From contig JAIBCM010000001.1 of NCBI GenBank assembly GCA_019694135.1, positions 434,001 to 498,000 of the forward strand: a stretch of 64,000 nt of DNA, given 5' to 3'. This stretch comes from Verrucomicrobiia bacterium. GTDB lineage: Bacteria > Verrucomicrobiota > Verrucomicrobiia > JADLBR01 > JAIBCM01. The notes below the pieces were generated by a model, which was given only the letters and a program-made list of their open reading frames with translations, ran no database searches and had not been told where the DNA came from. Positions 44,236-53,152 of this stretch are shown piece by piece (position 1 is the first letter of the stretch; every line of letters begins with the position of its first letter). The translations under genes were made by a program, and so were the position numbers.

Positions 44236-44700
44236 ATGATGAAAACAAAATTAAAATTATTTTTAATTGGACTGTTTTTTTCTTTTGTGTTCGCCGGACT
44301 GTCTGAGTCCATACCGAAATCTGAGCCAAAGCGGATCTATGAAGGAGTCAGTTTTAGCACTAACATTAGCGGATTAGCGCCGAGAGAGATTTATAGTGCA
44401 AGCAGAATTTATGTTCATGTAATATCTAACGATCAAGTGATTGCCTTTGTCACCAAGGGAGGAAGCATTGATAGCGGAGACACTTATTATAGGCTTACTG
44501 GAACACTTCAAAAAGGAACTCTGACGCTATCCGGTAAAGAGGAATATAGTTTCATTGATCCACAAACTAACACAGTAGTAGTTACTACCTTACTAACTGG
44601 CAGCGGGAAGATTTCTAAAAAAGAAAACATGGTAAATTGCTCAATCAGTTCACCATCCGAGAAACTTGATTTCACATTTTACTTAAGTCGAATCAAATAA
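44236..44700 (+). CDS. Small exported protein, possible phage moron
   Basis: 154 residues with a signal peptide (MKTKLKLFLIGLFFSFVFA). The mature part is beta-rich (VHVISNDQVIAFVTKGGS, YRLTGTLQKGTLTLSGKEEY) with no recognised motif. It is the only gene of its strand beside the late block, has no clear SD and sits between early and late regions, the usual place for cargo expressed by the lysogen. It could alter the host envelope; this is speculation. Confidence 0.6.
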   Translation: MMKTKLKLFLIGLFFSFVFAGLSESIPKSEPKRIYEGVSFSTNISGLAPREIYSASRIYVHVISNDQVIAFVTKGGSIDSGDTYYRLTGTLQKGTLTLSGKEEYSFIDPQTNTVVVTTLLTGSGKISKKENMVNCSISSPSEKLDFTFYLSRIK

Positions 44701-44722
44701 GTTAATTGCTTCGAATTCGAGG

Positions 44723-47700
44723 TTATTGATTTAAAGCTTCCATTCTTCGCCTAAATTCTCTGTCCAACATTTGCACTGCGGTTGAATATGATATTCCAGG
44801 ATTTCTGGCGATAATTTGGTCGATCATTCTTGCACGAGAAATTTCGTTTGGCGAGATCGTGCCAGCTCCTCGAATTCCCACGGAACGCTCAAGCTGTTTT
44901 CTTTCCATGAGTCTGTCAACCTCTTTTGTTCGAGGCATGGTTGGGAAGGTTCGTGCTAATTCCTCTCTTTGTCGTGCAGTAACCTTTGTTCCTAGTCGCA
45001 ATGGATCGACGGGGGTTTGTCTTTCTTGAACAATCTCAGTAATTCGAGGCAGGGCAACTTTTGCCTTAAAATAAGGGTCTTGATTTTCACGTTCGAGTAG
45101 TGCCGTTCGAACATCTTCAACCTTGCCGTCTTGAAGAAGGTCGGCCATATCTCGATAAAAGCTTTGCAGTTGACGAGATTGAATTTTCTCGGATCGCTTC
45201 TGTAATCGGATCTGTTCTTTTTTAGCTGATATTTCTCTTGGGCGAAAACCTAAAGCTAACAAAATTTTATCTGCATCAGACACTTCCAGAACTTTTTTCC
45301 CTGCACCATCCACCAACGACCAATCGTTGCGAGCCATTCCTATTGCTTGACGAAAGGCGTTTGGAACCACTTTTTGAAACGCATCCAAGTAATTCCCTTG
45401 AGCGCCTTGGCTCACGGCGCCGAACCAATCTCCAATCATGGAACCCGCTGGACCAAAAGCCGCCTCTGGGGTAATGCCATTCATATTATCAATGCCCAAA
45501 ACGTTTCCCAGCCCGAAGCGACCTGAAACATCAATACCGGTCAAGGCTGTAAGCGGCCCCTTTAAAGCCATGTCAGCCAAGAAATTCCCCATCTCATCGT
45601 CCTCACCAGCTAGAGACGCCACCATCTTGCGCATGTCTTCTTCTAAATTAAGATTTGGGAAAATCTGTTGCAGGACACCGATAGCCGCTCCTGCTCCAGG
45701 CAGTCCCAGCGCACCAGCCATGACAGCTTGTGTTGCCAGCATCTGACCTAACGCCTTACGAGAATTTTTAACTTGCTCTGCTGATAGCTCAGGATTTCTT
45801 CCTAAACTGTCAGACAACATTCTTCCCATCATGGAGAACATCGAAACGGTGTAATGTTGCAGAGAGTAAAGAACGCCAACAGGCGATGACGCTTTACCAA
45901 GATGACTAAAGAAAAGAGGCCGTCCTGCCTGCCCTCCAGCAAACATGGTTGCCCGAACTGTGCGCACGCCGTAATCGTAAGCCTCTGCGCTATCCATTCC
46001 CCTTGATCTAGCAAGCTTATATCCAGCAGTAAAAGCCAGGCGCGAGTTTATATTGGAAGCTTGAGAATAAAGAAAGCGCGCGCCCTTGGCGTAAGCATAA
46101 AACGGACTAGCCAACATATCACCAACCTTATAAAGACCTTTACGATCTTCTCCAAGTCGACGAATATTCATTAATGTTGCATCGTTTCCAAGTTCGTTAA
46201 ATTGCTCTAAAATTCCAGTGCTAATTTCTTTAGTTTCCTCCGCTCGTTTCCAAGCCTCAGCCAGTTCGGCATCTACCTTTTTACCTGTCGACCATTTGGC
46301 GATTTCTGCAGCAGCATCTTTCATTAAGCGATAGCTACCGCCAATTCCAGCGCCTTGCTCTGTCAACCAGGGCGCCAGGCTTAACATACCTTGACTGCCT
46401 TCAACCAATAACGAGGAAACATTGCCGCCTAAATAAGTGTGGAAAATTAAATTTTTAATTGTGCGAGCAGCAGGACTATCTGGGGTGGCATTAATGACAG
46501 AGTAAGCGTATTGATTTAATAATCGCTTCATATTGCCTTGAGCATCTGCCTCAGTAAGCTTGGGATCGCGAAGTAAAAGCGAAACTTCTTCACGAGTTTT
46601 TTGGCGAGCCGCGCCCGTTGCAGCTCCATAAATATAATTCATGATGCCGTCGACAAAGTCCAATGACTCTCGGCCTTCTGCTAATTTTCTTCGGCTTAAA
46701 TGTCCGCCATAGCGCCGCGCAGAAATTTCTCGAAGAGCTGCTGTGCCAGGAGAAAAGTTCTTAGAAAATTCTTCAAATGTCTCGTCGCTTACTTTATTTT
46801 TAATTGCGTCAAAGGCAGCCTGTTCAAATTTTTGAAATGACTCAACAACATCTCGACTTGCTCCACCAAATTCTTCACGAGAGGCATACCGATCTGAAAT
46901 TCGAACATCAATTTTACCTTCCTGCTTCAATCTATTCAAAACATCCAGCGCCTCTTTTTCGTTTTTTGCGCCGATACTTCCAGATTTTAATTTGCCATCC
47001 TCTTGACGACTTCTAAATAAAACTATCCAAGGATCATTTCTTGTTTCTGGCGTAAACCAAGGCTTTTCAGAAATTCGCTCCGAGGTTTCTTGAAATTTTT
47101 TAATGACCGGCTCCAATGATCTTTCAATCTCACTTACTCGCCCCTCTCCTAATTGTGCCTTCCATTGCATCATTTCTTGATTCGCCAATTCTGCCTCAGC
47201 AGGATTAGCGCTTTTCTGCTTAATAATGCTGTCTGTGAGTCTACTTCCAAGATCACCAGCATCTCGAGATTTCAGTGTGGCATCTTGATTCATTAAAATA
47301 TGAGAAGTGATAGAATCCATCGAACTCTTTAATCCCCTCACCAAAACTTGAGAAACCTTGGGCATCACATCTTGAGTAATGGAGTGAAACATTTTTGCGG
47401 CGTTTCTCGTATTTGCATCGAAGCTTGCAAGACGCTTATCAATCTCGGCGTCATCCATCACTTTTTCATTTTCATTTTGCCAAAGGAAAATTTTGTTTAG
47501 CGCCTCTTTAACTTTGCTATTAGTCTGAACAGTTCTTATCACCGAATTTTTAGAATCCAATCTAACCTCTTTGCCACTCTTAACATCAATCATGAAAGGC
47601 GTCACAAGTGCATTAGCTGCGTCCTGTGCGTAGGATCGGAAGTTGAAAACCGTGTTAATAATTGGTCGCGCGATAGGATGGCGTTCTGCAAATTGAAAGG

Positions 47701-50299
47701 CAGACATGAACATCTCAAGCGCTTTTGGCCTATAGCCGATATAAGTTCGATAGTCTTTAGTTTCTTCCACTGGGTCAAAGCCAATTTTCTTTCTAAAATC
47801 CTGAACTGCTTTGTTGAAGGTTGGAGCATCAAAAGATTTAATGCCAATCGAGTTTAAATCATTTTTTAGAATACTGTCGATTGATTTGCTGGCTTGTTTG
47901 TAATCAGTATTAATTTTATCGCCCCAAACCTCTTGCCATTTAGCGGCTACTCCTGACGGGGTGATACTACTTTCAATTTCCCCAGCCCTTGCAATGGCGC
48001 TTGCTATTTCTTCACGAGTTTTTAAAATCTGTTTTAAATTTCCGCCAACTTGTTCAAGCAAATCTCCAACTCCAACCTGTTTTCCAGCGATTGAAAGTTT
48101 AGTGTCTGGATTTGAAATTTTATAAAATGAAGAAATAGCTGGCATAGCTTCAGCTAAATCACGATAAATCATAGAGCCGAATTCTGCTATGTGAGGATCG
48201 GAAAAACGAAGCATATCCTTGAAATCCTTCATCATAGTTTCCGAGCGTTTGGGTGAAGCTGTGCCGAGCGCTAATAAACTAGAAAAGGTGGAAAGAAACT
48301 CTTCGCTATCTTTTGAAGAAGAATCTGAAATGTGTTCAAGATATTGCTTAATCTGACTATTTTTAGAACGAACTCCTTGAGGCACTAATATATCAAGTGC
48401 GTCTTTCAGGTAAGTTTTTCTCAACTCAAGCGGAATGTCTTCAACTGCGTCGAAAGTTTGTTTTAAAATTTCGTTTCGTTTAGGATCAAGAACCCCTCTT
48501 TTATAGGAATCAAATGTAGCATGAAAAGCTTCATGACCCAGAACGAAGAATTTCTCGAAGAGGTTAAACGGTTCTGCAAATTCTCCCTTAACTGCCTGGC
48601 TTTTATTTAACCCAATAACACCCTCTTCTGAGTTCAGGGCAGCAAAAATTCCGCGCTTCGTTTCATCGCTTATCGTCGCGATGACACTTTGATTTGAAAA
48701 ACCATTTAATAATCTATCAGTGAAAGCCACACGATCAGCCAAGGCTTGATCTCTAAATCCTTGCTCGGAAAAATAACGCGCAAACCATCGCTGCTGATTT
48801 AACTGAGGAAGGGGATCGTTTAACTCCTTATCTAGTGCAGCCTTAGCATAGGGATTATTTTGAATGCTATCATAAGCCGCTTTGGCTTCTTCCGGTTTTT
48901 GACCAGTAACTTGCTCTAAGCGTTTAACAGGATCAACTTGAGCAGATAGTGTTTCTGCATCTGGCGTTCCAGTTTCAGAACTTGTTCGTGGTTTAGTAAC
49001 TGGTGCGCCAGAATTCACAGCCAAATCTATCGCCTCTTCTGGACTTTTGCCTTGGTCTAAATTTTCTTGAATTCGTCGGTTAATCTCTGGCTCAACCGGT
49101 CCAGGCTCAAGCCCTTTTTCTTTGGCTGTGTCAGTTAAAAGTTTTTGGTTGGACGCCCAATTAAGTAAATGACTATTAACTGTGTTGTTTTGCTCGGCAA
49201 CTGAACCTTCTGGTCTGATAGCCAATCCAGAAAAGTTTCTATCCCATCCCTCAATAACAGTTGGCACAATCTCTCTTGTATCAGGTGGCGACGGCGCAGC
49301 CCAAACATCAATGGGTCTGGTTGTGGTTAATCCAGTTCCGGTTTTGTCATGTGCGGATATTATGGTCGGAACTATGGCTCTTTCTGTAACATCAGAAGTT
49401 GCAGGTGCGGCTTCTGCTTCTACGGGTTCTTGCTCAATCTGGGATCGGCGCGCCTCGGCTTCGCGAATTCGTTGAACTTCTCCTTCTGAAATTCCAATTC
49501 TTTTACCGTCCACTTTTGGACCTTTCACGAGATAGGGAATATCCATGAAAGCGTAAGGGAGATTCATGATAGCGTTTTTCGCCAGCGACCCAATGGTGAT
49601 GGGTTGAAAGCCTTCACCTTGCGCTAAAGATTGTGCTTGAGTCCCAATCTCCTGAGCGCCCTGTTGAGCGGCTTGCCCTGCTAAGTATTCAATCCCTCTT
49701 TCCACAGGGATAAAAGCTTTTCGACTGCTAATAACCCCATCGGCCAGCTTTTTAGCAAAAAGTGATTTAGTAATGGTTTTGCCAGCGACACCCTCTCCAA
49801 ATTTTCCGACTGCTGGCAGTGCAGCCGCCACACCACCCGATATAAGTGAAGCCCCAATGGAGTCCGTGTCAGTGTAAGTTCTAGCGGCAGCGTCCGCCCC
49901 TAATGCTGCGGCTCCTCCAATAGGGCCACCTAAAGCTGTGCCTGCTGCACCCACTGCGAGCGTGCGAGGAATTTCTTTAGCGGTTTGGCCAAGCTCCTCT
50001 TCATATTGAGGCGCAACCAACCTTCCGATTCCTCGACCAAATGATTCTGCAACCCCTGGAACACCCGTGGCTTCCAAGGCTTGATCTATCCCGTAGGATG
50101 CTCTTTTAACAAGACTGTTATTAATCCCCTGTTGATAGCGATTTGATCCTGTCGCATCATTCATGAAACGAGAGTATTCTTCCAATGACATATTGGAAAA
50201 ACGGGGAATCGACCGCTTGGCATTTTCGTGCTCCTCACGAATTTTGTCGTAGGGAAGCGGCCGATTCAGATCAAAGGGCGACTCCAACAAAGTAGGCAT
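44723..50299 (-). CDS. Giant polyvalent virion protein with HExxH zinc-protease motif
   Basis: 1858 residues, the last gene of the late block. The N-terminal 200 residues contain Gly/Ala-rich hydrophobic stretches (GAAGTALGGPIGGAAALGA). A zincin motif, LGHEAFHATFD, lies at about residues 589-593, followed by an acidic helix (SEEFLSTFSS) that could supply the third ligand. The rest is long helices, a membrane-like segment near 1520 (LATQAVMAGALGLPGAGAAIG) and charged C-terminal coils. It fits the large polyvalent (PLxRFG-type) proteins of short-tailed phages, thought to be packaged and ejected into the host. No SD precedes the start. Confidence 0.75.
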   Translation of the reverse strand: MPTLLESPFDLNRPLPYDKIREEHENAKRSIPRFSNMSLEEYSRFMNDATGSNRYQQGINNSLVKRASYGIDQALEATGVPGVAESFGRGIGRLVAPQYEEELGQTAKEIPRTLAVGAAGTALGGPIGGAAALGADAAARTYTDTDSIGASLISGGVAAALPAVGKFGEGVAGKTITKSLFAKKLADGVISSRKAFIPVERGIEYLAGQAAQQGAQEIGTQAQSLAQGEGFQPITIGSLAKNAIMNLPYAFMDIPYLVKGPKVDGKRIGISEGEVQRIREAEARRSQIEQEPVEAEAAPATSDVTERAIVPTIISAHDKTGTGLTTTRPIDVWAAPSPPDTREIVPTVIEGWDRNFSGLAIRPEGSVAEQNNTVNSHLLNWASNQKLLTDTAKEKGLEPGPVEPEINRRIQENLDQGKSPEEAIDLAVNSGAPVTKPRTSSETGTPDAETLSAQVDPVKRLEQVTGQKPEEAKAAYDSIQNNPYAKAALDKELNDPLPQLNQQRWFARYFSEQGFRDQALADRVAFTDRLLNGFSNQSVIATISDETKRGIFAALNSEEGVIGLNKSQAVKGEFAEPFNLFEKFFVLGHEAFHATFDSYKRGVLDPKRNEILKQTFDAVEDIPLELRKTYLKDALDILVPQGVRSKNSQIKQYLEHISDSSSKDSEEFLSTFSSLLALGTASPKRSETMMKDFKDMLRFSDPHIAEFGSMIYRDLAEAMPAISSFYKISNPDTKLSIAGKQVGVGDLLEQVGGNLKQILKTREEIASAIARAGEIESSITPSGVAAKWQEVWGDKINTDYKQASKSIDSILKNDLNSIGIKSFDAPTFNKAVQDFRKKIGFDPVEETKDYRTYIGYRPKALEMFMSAFQFAERHPIARPIINTVFNFRSYAQDAANALVTPFMIDVKSGKEVRLDSKNSVIRTVQTNSKVKEALNKIFLWQNENEKVMDDAEIDKRLASFDANTRNAAKMFHSITQDVMPKVSQVLVRGLKSSMDSITSHILMNQDATLKSRDAGDLGSRLTDSIIKQKSANPAEAELANQEMMQWKAQLGEGRVSEIERSLEPVIKKFQETSERISEKPWFTPETRNDPWIVLFRSRQEDGKLKSGSIGAKNEKEALDVLNRLKQEGKIDVRISDRYASREEFGGASRDVVESFQKFEQAAFDAIKNKVSDETFEEFSKNFSPGTAALREISARRYGGHLSRRKLAEGRESLDFVDGIMNYIYGAATGAARQKTREEVSLLLRDPKLTEADAQGNMKRLLNQYAYSVINATPDSPAARTIKNLIFHTYLGGNVSSLLVEGSQGMLSLAPWLTEQGAGIGGSYRLMKDAAAEIAKWSTGKKVDAELAEAWKRAEETKEISTGILEQFNELGNDATLMNIRRLGEDRKGLYKVGDMLASPFYAYAKGARFLYSQASNINSRLAFTAGYKLARSRGMDSAEAYDYGVRTVRATMFAGGQAGRPLFFSHLGKASSPVGVLYSLQHYTVSMFSMMGRMLSDSLGRNPELSAEQVKNSRKALGQMLATQAVMAGALGLPGAGAAIGVLQQIFPNLNLEEDMRKMVASLAGEDDEMGNFLADMALKGPLTALTGIDVSGRFGLGNVLGIDNMNGITPEAAFGPAGSMIGDWFGAVSQGAQGNYLDAFQKVVPNAFRQAIGMARNDWSLVDGAGKKVLEVSDADKILLALGFRPREISAKKEQIRLQKRSEKIQSRQLQSFYRDMADLLQDGKVEDVRTALLERENQDPYFKAKVALPRITEIVQERQTPVDPLRLGTKVTARQREELARTFPTMPRTKEVDRLMERKQLERSVGIRGAGTISPNEISRARMIDQIIARNPGISYSTAVQMLDREFRRRMEALNQ

Positions 50300-50302
50300 A
50301 AT

Positions 50303-50665
50303 CTAAAATGATCCATTGCGTTGATTAGCTCGTTGTTCTTGTTCTCGTCTTTTTCTCTCTTCCTCTCGCTCAAATAAAGATCGCGCAGTTTGAGTGGCCC
50401 CTTCTAAAGGGGATGCTTGGCTATTTGACCTTGGCGGTTCTATAGGCGCGGGTGCAGGCGTCTGTGGATTCTGTGGTGAAATGCGATATCCAGTGGTTGT
50501 TTCTGGCGTTCCATAATTTGATGGATCCATTGGATCAACTAAATTTGAAAATAAATTATCTCCCTTATTTTGTTGCTCCTCCGTCATTCTCTTTACTTCC
50601 ATTTGTTGCAGCGTGGACGGGTCTTGCCCTGAAACTCCACCTAAACCTCCTAACATCCCTCCCAT
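50303..50665 (-). CDS. Small disordered late protein
   Basis: 120 residues: a Gly-rich start (MGGMLGGLGGVSG), a Pro/Gln/Ser-rich middle and a charged coil ending REEERKRREQEQRANQR. Probably a minor virion component or accessory to the polyvalent protein, three bases upstream of it. GAGGAGA precedes the ATG. Not recognised. Confidence 0.6.
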   Translation of the reverse strand: MGGMLGGLGGVSGQDPSTLQQMEVKRMTEEQQNKGDNLFSNLVDPMDPSNYGTPETTTGYRISPQNPQTPAPAPIEPPRSNSQASPLEGATQTARSLFEREEERKRREQEQRANQRNGSF

Positions 50666-50666
50666 A

Positions 50667-51728
50667 TTATTGTCTCCTCATTAAGTTAATTAAATCGTTT
50701 ACCATTAATTTCTGTGCGGCCGCTTGATCCCCATTGGCCTGATTTTGATAAAAGCTCATGAATTCATTAAGCTGCTGCGGACTAAGAGACTCTCCTAATC
50801 TGGCCAATACCTGCTCGTTACTTAGTGGTGTGTTTTGCGGTTGAGCGGGTTCTGTATTCGGCTGGGGTTTGCCCATAAAGAATTGGCCAAGCTTACCAAC
50901 GACATTGGATATATCCTTAAACTCTCTTTTTGCCTCGCCGACGGCTTTTGGTAAAATTCCAAACCCCATAAGCCCGGGATCAGAAATGGCATTGCCGCGA
51001 CTATCAACGTATGATCTAGCTCCGGTTTTCACATCCTGAACCATATAAGCACCGCCTCCGCCTGGTTGAACAATAGCATCGGGAAATTGTTGCTTTAACG
51101 CATTAACTGCCTCTGATGTCGGACGAGGAGCGGAACCTGCCGCCATGGCTTCCCTTGCTGCAATTTGATTCATATAGCCTTGCGCCTTTTTGCCTAGGGC
51201 CTTTCCTTGAAGATATTCATAAACTGAATTTAAATCGCCTTTTACCATTCTTGAAACAACTTCCTGCTCTTCGTCGGGTGACAATCCGAGAGTTCCGCGG
51301 TTCAATGCGTCACCCAAAGCACGATAACGATCTGAGTCGTCGCGAGCGCCGCCCGCTCTCCCAGCTTCTAATTCCTTTTGCTGTTGAAAATTTCTGTCAT
51401 TTAATTTTAGGGTTCGATCAAATTCACCTTCCCGATTTTTATTTTGCAAAATATCGGCCATTCCAATATCGGAATTAGATTGAATCGGTTTTCCGATTTC
51501 ACTGAGATAATTTTTTGTTTCGCCGCGCTGATTCATTCTATCGGAAAATTCTTGTTCTCCCAATCCAACGCGCCGATCTTCAATCCCTGTCCGAGCCCTA
51601 TCAATAAGATGACTCAAGTCGAATTGGCGCGAGTTTTCCTCTAAAGCTTTAGCTCTGGCTTTGTTATTAACATAGCCTGCTGCGATTGAGTCCGAAAATC
51701 CATATTGAGGTTGAAAAAGGTCTGCCAT
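50667..51728 (-). CDS. Putative internal virion protein
   Basis: 353 residues, mostly helical and charged (ARAKALEENSRQFDLSHLIDRARTG, LNDRNFQQQKELEAGRAGGARDD), with a Gly-rich PGGGGAYMVQDVKTGARSYVD strand in the middle and Pro/Gln-rich linker near 290. No family recognised. Its position between the tail-associated proteins and the giant protein, and a GGGAGA ribosome site, indicate a structural or ejected protein. Confidence 0.6.
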   Translation of the reverse strand: MADLFQPQYGFSDSIAAGYVNNKARAKALEENSRQFDLSHLIDRARTGIEDRRVGLGEQEFSDRMNQRGETKNYLSEIGKPIQSNSDIGMADILQNKNREGEFDRTLKLNDRNFQQQKELEAGRAGGARDDSDRYRALGDALNRGTLGLSPDEEQEVVSRMVKGDLNSVYEYLQGKALGKKAQGYMNQIAAREAMAAGSAPRPTSEAVNALKQQFPDAIVQPGGGGAYMVQDVKTGARSYVDSRGNAISDPGLMGFGILPKAVGEAKREFKDISNVVGKLGQFFMGKPQPNTEPAQPQNTPLSNEQVLARLGESLSPQQLNEFMSFYQNQANGDQAAAQKLMVNDLINLMRRQ

Positions 51729-51730
51729 AA

Positions 51731-52666
51731 TTATTCTCCCATTTTATCCCAGATTTTAAACCAGAATTTACACACTGGCTTAAACATCCATCCGTAACGA
51801 TTTAATCCCACGGCCCATGCCCCCCAAGAGGTCATTGGTTTTACCATAAAAAGATTTACTAAATTTTTTACCCAAATTTTTTCTCTCATCTGAGGCACGA
51901 GCCAATCCGACATTCGGATATAGCCTCGTCGTCGTTTTTCAGTGACAAACACATCCCGACAGGTGCGAACAAACCAAGGCAATTTACCATTATAAATTTC
52001 AAGGAAGATAAAGCAGCACAGATTGATGCCCGCGCCAAATGAATAAGCGGTTGACTGCTGAGAACCCTTGCCGGTATTTCGGTTGTTCGTGTCAGCCTTG
52101 TGAGGTGAAAGTGCCTGAGCAAGTCCTGGCGCTGCGCCAGCCATGTTCATGTTATAATTATTTAATAAGCTTCCTGCTTTATAGGCATTATCACCAACGA
52201 GTCGCGTAATAAAATCACCAAGCACATTAGAATCTGTCACTCGCCAATCTCTAATTTCTTTTTCTCGCTCACGATTAGCTTGCTCTAAAACATCGGCTTC
52301 GCGAAACGATTTCCCGCGATTCAATGGCGCTAAAACATTTTCCGATCCTGTCCTTGCTGTGGCCAAAGCTCGCTCCACCCGATCATTATAAAGCGCACGA
52401 GTATTGTTTTCGTAAGACCCGTCAAGCGGCTTTAAAGTTTCCGCCACTTTTTTTGCGCCAGCATAACCAGGATTGCTGTCCTTGTATTTCATCACGGGTT
52501 CTGCCCATTCGATAACCGATTTCGTTGGCCCTGAATTTGCGCCTCCAGGATCGATAATATCCTTCAACCATCCCGTATTGGTATATTGTTGAAGATTCGT
52601 CCCCTTTTGCGTTGAATCTGTCGTTGTATCGGTGCTTGCGCCGCCGTATGATCCACCACCACCCAT
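51731..52666 (-). CDS. Virion protein with Cys/Trp-rich C-terminal domain
   Basis: 311 residues. It starts MGGGGSYGGAST, low complexity, then a helical region with ARTGSENVLAPLNRG. The last 110 residues form a distinct domain: LCCFIFLEIYNGKLPWFVR, RRRGYIRMSDWLVPQM, then NLFMVKPMTSWGAWAVG. I recall this kind of C-terminal module from other podovirus-like particles, but cannot name it or its role. The two adjacent Cys and aromatic content suggest membrane or protein contact. Confidence 0.6.
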   Translation of the reverse strand: MGGGGSYGGASTDTTTDSTQKGTNLQQYTNTGWLKDIIDPGGANSGPTKSVIEWAEPVMKYKDSNPGYAGAKKVAETLKPLDGSYENNTRALYNDRVERALATARTGSENVLAPLNRGKSFREADVLEQANREREKEIRDWRVTDSNVLGDFITRLVGDNAYKAGSLLNNYNMNMAGAAPGLAQALSPHKADTNNRNTGKGSQQSTAYSFGAGINLCCFIFLEIYNGKLPWFVRTCRDVFVTEKRRRGYIRMSDWLVPQMREKIWVKNLVNLFMVKPMTSWGAWAVGLNRYGWMFKPVCKFWFKIWDKMGE

Positions 52667-52687
52667 ATTATTAACCTTTCATTCCTT

Positions 52688-53152
52688 TCATAAAACCCCT
52701 TGCGAAAACGAATAGTGTTTTAATCGAAACCCCTTTTTTCTAAACCATTTCAAAGCCGCTCCTGTGACCCTGCCCGTGCAGGTCTGAACTTCTTTGAACT
52801 TATTTTCTCGAGACCATTTCATGCAATATTCATACATGTCTTGCACAGCTCTATCGTTTTTTCCGTTAGAGTAGGCTGCATAAAGCCAAAGGAATTTTTC
52901 GTTTTTCCAAAATGGCATCACGGCAAAAGAAACTCCAAAAGCCAATGGATAACCTTTTTTAGAAACCACTACCAAACACAAGGTTTCACTTGCGGGCTTG
53001 CTGACGCAGTGCATTAAAATTCTAAAAAACTCTTCTTCGGTGTCATTCAAATTAGCTTTTTGTGGATCCCTTAAAGCCTCTAATCCTTCCCGGAAAAAAG
53101 GCCAATAATCCAAAACTCCCTGAAGAGAATTTAATCGAATGATCCTATTCAT
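52688..53152 (-). CDS. GNAT-like acetyltransferase in the tail block
   Basis: 154 residues. The C-terminal half resembles the acetyl-CoA-binding part of GNAT enzymes: LWLYAAYSNGKNDRAVQDMYEYCMKWSREN, then ALKWFRKKGFRLKH (the typical 'a..fY.k.GF' ending). It shares one base with the end of the upstream tail gene (TGATG), so it is co-translated. Similar genes sit in the structural blocks of other podoviruses. The substrate is unknown. Confidence 0.6.
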   Translation of the reverse strand: MNRIIRLNSLQGVLDYWPFFREGLEALRDPQKANLNDTEEEFFRILMHCVSKPASETLCLVVVSKKGYPLAFGVSFAVMPFWKNEKFLWLYAAYSNGKNDRAVQDMYEYCMKWSRENKFKEVQTCTGRVTGAALKWFRKKGFRLKHYSFSQGVL

